NCBI GenBank assembly: GCA_013350335.1
Contig: CM023533.1
Span: 27,014,869-27,078,868, forward strand
Source of the DNA: Chimonanthus salicifolius
Lineage: Eukaryota; Streptophyta; Magnoliopsida; Laurales; Calycanthaceae
Length of the DNA: 64,000 nt
Reading direction: 5' to 3'
The stretch's first letter is position 1; every line of letters begins with the position of its first letter. Shown in pieces: positions 59,971-64,000 of this stretch. The translations under genes were made by a program, and so were the position numbers. The notes below the pieces were generated by a model. That model had not been told where the DNA came from, ran no database searches, and worked only from the letters and a program-made list of their open reading frames with translations.

Positions 59971-62900
59971 ATGAAGGACAAAACTAGGATCAGGTTAAAA
60001 GGGGACGAGTGACTCGGTTGACACAGGAAAATTGGGTGAGTTGGCCAGTCCAATGTGTCGAGTGAGTTGACTCGGACAGGACTCAGTCAGCAAGTTCAAA
60101 GGGTGGTTGTTGGTTGGCACATGGTCCAAGGAAGGTGGGACTGTGAGGTTAGTGTGGAGAGTGCTCAAAAGGGAACCTAGGGTCTAAATAGGTAGGCTAG
60201 GGTAGGTAGGTGGTCTTGGGAGAAGGAAAAAAACATTGGTGAAAGGAAAGAAGGGACTAGTGACAAGGGAGAGAGAGATGGTTAATCCATTTCAAATGGA
60301 ATAGAGACAGAGGAAAGGGTGTCGAGCATAGTAGGGACGCTGCCCCGGCTATGTGTGGAGATGGGGTGGCCAACTCAGGCAGTGGCATGCGCTGCAGCAG
60401 TCGACAAACGAGATGAATGCCGATGAGCAGCAGGGTGAAGGAAACTCAGGTGGTTGCTGTCTAGCACCGTCGGGAGCCAGGGTAACCCAGAGAAGAATAT
60501 GGGGAAAAGGACGTGTGCTCGAACACCATCGAGCCTTGATGTCGGGATTTCTCAAATCCACAAGAAAAGAAGAAGAGGAAGCGAACAAGAGGGGAAGGAG
60601 AGGGGATCCACCCTAGAGAGAATTTTGAATTCAATATTCCATTTTCAATTGATGATTTCAAATAAAACTCTTATGGGGTTTTTAAAGAAAACCCAAAGCC
60701 TAAAAATGGAAATAAGAAATTAAAAGAAACAAAATAAAAAAGTAAATGAAAGTTTTACAAATAGGGAAATAAAAGGAAATTAAATAAAAATTATTTTCTT
60801 TGATTTTGGGTCGGTCGGGTTTTTTGATTTTTTTCGGCTGGGTCGGGTCAACCACTAGATTGTCCTACATCACTCTCTCTCTCTCTCTCTCTCTACCTAG
60901 TTTGTTTGGTCCAAATGATAATTTTTTTTTTTTACTCGCCTTCTGATTCCAAGATAAGTTCTTCTTTTGCTTACTTGTGAAACTGTATGATTGGCTAATG
61001 CATAAACATATTTGTTTTTGCAGAAAATTTTAGGGCTCTTTGCACAGGTACTTGGAGGAATATTTTCTTGGTGCTTTAAAATATTAGTTATGGGTTATGT
61101 TGTTTGGAGCATGTCTGACACTGTATGTTGCTGTGGTTTTTTGTGCCTTTTGCCAAAATACTCTATATGCAGGTACGTGATCTTGAACTCCTGGACATCC
61201 CTAACTTCTACTGCAAGCAGTGTTCTGATTTAGATGACAATATGTTACTATATGAGAAAAGCCAATTTAAAATCGTGTAAGATGCATCAAATCTAAGTGC
61301 CCTTTACAAATGCAGGGGAAATGGGCAAGGGAGTCAGTGGAAAGAATCTACACTATAAAGGAAGACCATTTCATCGTATAATTTCTGGGTTCATGATCCA
61401 AGGTGGAGACACCGTTTACGGAGACGGGAGGGGAAGTGAATCAATTTATGGTGGCACCTTTCCTGATGAGAATTTCAAGATAAAACATTCACATGCAGGT
61501 TACATGACGTTCTTTTCCTAAGTGATTGTTCTTTTGTTCTATGTTGTCATTTCATGTTTGGTAGATTTCAATTTTTTGTAGTGGTTCTGATGATTTATTT
61601 GCTAACCTTCTGTTTTTCCTGAAACATGCTTTTGATATACTAATGGATAAATGACTTCAATGTCTAAAAGTGTCACTTTTTAAAGCTGCATTTTTTTAAA
61701 AGGAAAGCTGCACTGTGAATGCTAATTTTCTGATAGATTAAGTTTGGATTTTCCATGACTTAGAATTTGCTGTAATCAGATCATTCTAATTTTTAATCAA
61801 GACCCTGCACCTGCACTGCAGGGTTACAGCCAATTATTGGGTATAAGAAATCCAGAGTAGGTCCCACTAAATGGAAGGATCAATCAAATGAAGTGTTAGG
61901 ACCACGTATGACTAGAATGTACCTGTTTATTGGCTGTGATGCAGATATGTTGTGTTCAGTGGTTCTGCATAAGCATTGCTAGTGGACAGATGTAACAAGC
62001 TAGGATACTTGTATGATTCGGCCACTAGAACCCACAACCTTTATGGTTTTAACAGTGAGCACTTTGAACATGTTATACATTCGTGTCTAGGTATAAGGGT
62101 TTCCTTTCAAAAAGAAAGAGTATAAGGCTATGGTGCTAATAAAAAGGGAAAAAGATTTTTTTTTTTTTTCAAAATTCAAACCATTGAATTCCATCAATAT
62201 TGGTTTAGCAATTGATGCTGTGGATTGGTCTTTTTTTTTTTTTTTTTTTTCTTTTAAAAAAAAGCGGTTCTCACCTTTTGATTTACAAAATCTTGATTGA
62301 TAAGAATAATGGAACAAAGCAATGGTTTGTACTTGATGCGTATGAGGTTAAATACCATATACTGAGAGTCTTTTCATCTGTGTAATTTTTTGGGATATTT
62401 CAGTCTGTGGTCTATATTAATAACTTGGGGGTCCACGTGCAAACTAAAAATTTCGTAATTGTGGAATCCAATGCATTTATGTGTGTAACCACCACCACTA
62501 CTATCAAAACAATTATATTATCTATATGGGATCAACTTTAAGAATCTCCTGTTCCATCCAAATCTATTGCTTCTTCAACACATAAAACCAAGCTTCTAAT
62601 GCCCTCCTCATCCTCTTCTTTTCTTCCTCCTCTCCATCAAATTGTCAAAAAAATTCATTAATAAATAGGAAAGGTACACAAGAAATGGGAACGAAGGTTG
62701 TTACAACTTAAAAAAATGGGAAAGGTGTAGTATATGAGATAGAAGTCTGCGTTGCCTTAAAAGATCCACTACTCCGAGAAATGTACATAGAAGATAACAA
62801 GACAATATTTTTTTTGAAAGGTGATAACAAGAGAATATTAATCCAGAGAAAAGTCCACAAAAGCTCATGTCTCATTCTTCACTGAATAGCCCACAACTCC

Positions 62901-64000
62901 TTTTGCCAAATGCCTCATGTGAGCAAAAAGGGTGCTCACTTCTTTCTTAAGCTTCTTGGTCTACTTTTATAGCCAAGTTCACTTGGGCAATGTCGTGCAT
63001 GGGGCTCACATGGGTAGGGTGGGATACATTTGTAAGATACTTTCCAGATGATGCTCTCTAAAAATCAAGTCCATTTGATCTCAAAAGTCACGATTTTTAA
63101 GGGTCTCAAAATCAACGATAAAAATGGGGGTAGTTTTGAATGGAATTTAATTTAACAGTGAGATCAACTCAGAATGGGTTCAAATTGGGTAGGGATCCAA
63201 TTCACGAGATAGGGTCCCCATTTGACTTTTGTCACCCATGAGAACCTGTATATATATACACATATTGAGTATACCTGGTCTCCCTATATACTGGCAAAAG
63301 CTTCCATGGTGGTTTCTTCTTTCCATGAGCCCAGCAAAAGCACGTTCACAGAATTGTGAGCAAGGTGCCATTTCTTTTTGACAGAGATATAAATGGATTT
63401 ACATTGAAAAATAAATAAATTTAAAGTCAACAGCGTAGGATCAACTTGCATTAAGAGGTTTATAAAAGACCATACATTCATATAACAACATAGAAAATAG
63501 GAGACAGAACTGTCAAGGCTTCAAGGGAAAAGTCCTGTCTCAATACACCATTCAATGAGGGAAAATTACAAAAATTCCACTACTGGCACCCTCTTTTGTA
63601 CTCCAATCTTCGCCACAAAATCTGCAATGCAATTCGCTGCAACGCCAACACATTGCGAGCAAGGTGCCTTAAAAATGATTTTTAATCTTTTGAAGACTTA
63701 TTATCTTCCCCCTGAAACATTTGGGGCTTCCGTAATCACTAGTAACATTTACTCATTTGAATCTTTCGTACCTGCCTACTCTTTCTCCAAGTACCTTCAA
63801 CGCGTAATTCTTGATTCTTCATACTAGGGATAGTTTTGTTTTGCCTATTTGCCCATCATGTTCATTTTCATGATTGTGATCACCAATGCCGCTTATCCAT
63901 CTTTCTTTTCTTCTATATAAAAGCATCTTAATGTACTTGTGAAGGAAATGATATTTACATAGAATTGAAAGAATCTGTAGTGAACATAAAGGGTGGAAGC
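53030..64000 (+). CDS. CYP21-1: Secretory-pathway cyclophilin (peptidyl-prolyl isomerase), CYP21-1-like, 5' part
   Basis: Isomerises Xaa-Pro bonds during folding, probably in the endomembrane lumen. Coding exons: 53030-53101 (3' end tentative), 57704-57782, 58368-58415, 61024-61047, 61316-61498; later exons lie beyond the window. Exon 1 is a hydrophobic signal/anchor ([15 protein letters not shown]). Exon 2 reads [19 protein letters not shown], exon 3 [16 protein letters not shown], exon 4 ENFRALCT, exon 5 [20 protein letters not shown] through [17 protein letters not shown]. Active-site residues R95, F100, M101 and Q103 (numbered on this model) are present; the Trp and His of the second half would be outside. 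All phases join. The exon 1 donor (CGA|GTAGAT) is weak and an in-frame ATG exists 17 codons upstream (52979). About 135 residues of an expected 220-230 are visible. Introns contain a LINE (55100) and a solo LTR (59969). Confidence 0.92.
55090..55960 (+). mobile_element. LINE 3' fragment with RNase H-like domain
   Basis: In cyclophilin intron 1, sense orientation. 55296-55480 reads GSCKFNVDG then, after a frame change, [19 protein letters not shown] and [15 protein letters not shown]; further on [17 protein letters not shown]. These are ordered RNase H-like motifs of plant L1-type LINEs. The 3' tail is hydrophobic low-complexity and then AT-rich. Broken by stops and frameshifts, so inactive. 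Confidence 0.8.
58998..59083. repeat. 35-bp tandem duplication (about 2.4 units)
   Basis: tgttcttatactctggtata followed by ttttctgctgctttg is repeated at a 35-bp period, with a partial third unit. In cyclophilin intron 3. Confidence 0.85.
59969..60872. mobile_element. Probable solo LTR (904 bp) in cyclophilin intron 3
   Basis: Ends TGATGAAGGACA and TGTCCTACATCA form an 11-of-12 inverted repeat with TG...CA termini. It sits inside a CT/TG microsatellite (CT run before 59956 and after 60872), which hides any 5-bp duplication. No gag-pol. Open frames inside (60353-60723) resemble no known protein. Confidence 0.7.
61499..64000. other. Cyclophilin intron 5 (open at window end)
   Basis: No further cyclophilin exon motif (for example the NGSQFFI segment) appears before 64000. 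The intron contains T-rich runs near 62155-62170 and 62230-62250, and a near-duplicate ataacaaga(c/g)aatatt at about 62796 and 62824 around a T run, suggesting a small retro-insertion. Confidence 0.6.
63530..63710 (-). mobile_element. LINE RNase H fragment in cyclophilin intron 5
   Basis: The minus strand of about 63585-63640 reads [18 protein letters not shown], the C-terminal motif of LINE RNase H domains. The remainder is decayed. Confidence 0.6.

Noticed and set aside
60353..60723. Overlapping 79-89 codon open frames on both strands
   Set aside because: They lie inside the probable solo LTR and match no protein I know.
61012..61233. 73-codon open frame at cyclophilin exon 4
   Set aside because: Reads past the exon 4 donor (61048) in a different frame; only 61024-61047 is coding.

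Overview
The window is nuclear DNA from a flowering plant. It carries four recognisable protein-coding genes, all matching well-known plant families, with long AT-rich introns, GT-AG splice sites and dense transposon debris (hAT-like MITEs, Stowaway-like MITEs, tRNA-derived SINEs, 5'-truncated LINEs, solo LTRs). The exact species cannot be told from the sequence. Long, repeat-filled introns suggest a fairly large, perhaps woody, angiosperm genome; that is inference.

Layout. (1) 1579-20530, minus strand: a type B histone acetyltransferase (HAT1/HAG2 family). I could follow ten coding exons giving about 476 residues over about 19 kb; the introns hold most of the transposons. (2) 24256-27552, plus strand: cytosolic leucyl-tRNA synthetase with an uninterrupted 1098-codon coding exon and a probable intron in the 5' leader. 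(3) 36769-45383, plus strand: a NAC transcription factor closely matching Arabidopsis ANAC075, in six coding exons. Exon 5 carries one extra base, so the conceptual frame ends early at 42615-42617, although the downstream coding sequence is still conserved in the +1 frame. (4) 53030 to beyond 64000, plus strand: a secretory-type cyclophilin of the CYP21-1 class. Five coding exons are in the window and the 3' exons lie outside it.

The genes are unrelated in function (histone acetylation, translation, cell-wall/vascular transcription, protein folding) and are separately transcribed. Between them lie 1-1578, 20531-24255, 27553-36768 and 45384-53029, in which I see no credible gene.

The most informative non-genic structure is in HAT1 intron 3 (8476-15176). 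A SINE with a 17-bp target-site duplication was split by a 3.25-kb solo LTR that landed in its B box, and that LTR was itself hit by a 335-bp LTR-like element. Also notable are a 29-bp tandem repeat built on a retrotransposon primer-binding-site motif (6737-6880), a 28-bp perfect palindrome (30157-30184), and several MITEs whose 8-bp target duplications can be read directly. I found no tRNA or rRNA gene, CRISPR array or gene cluster suggesting a new biochemical system.
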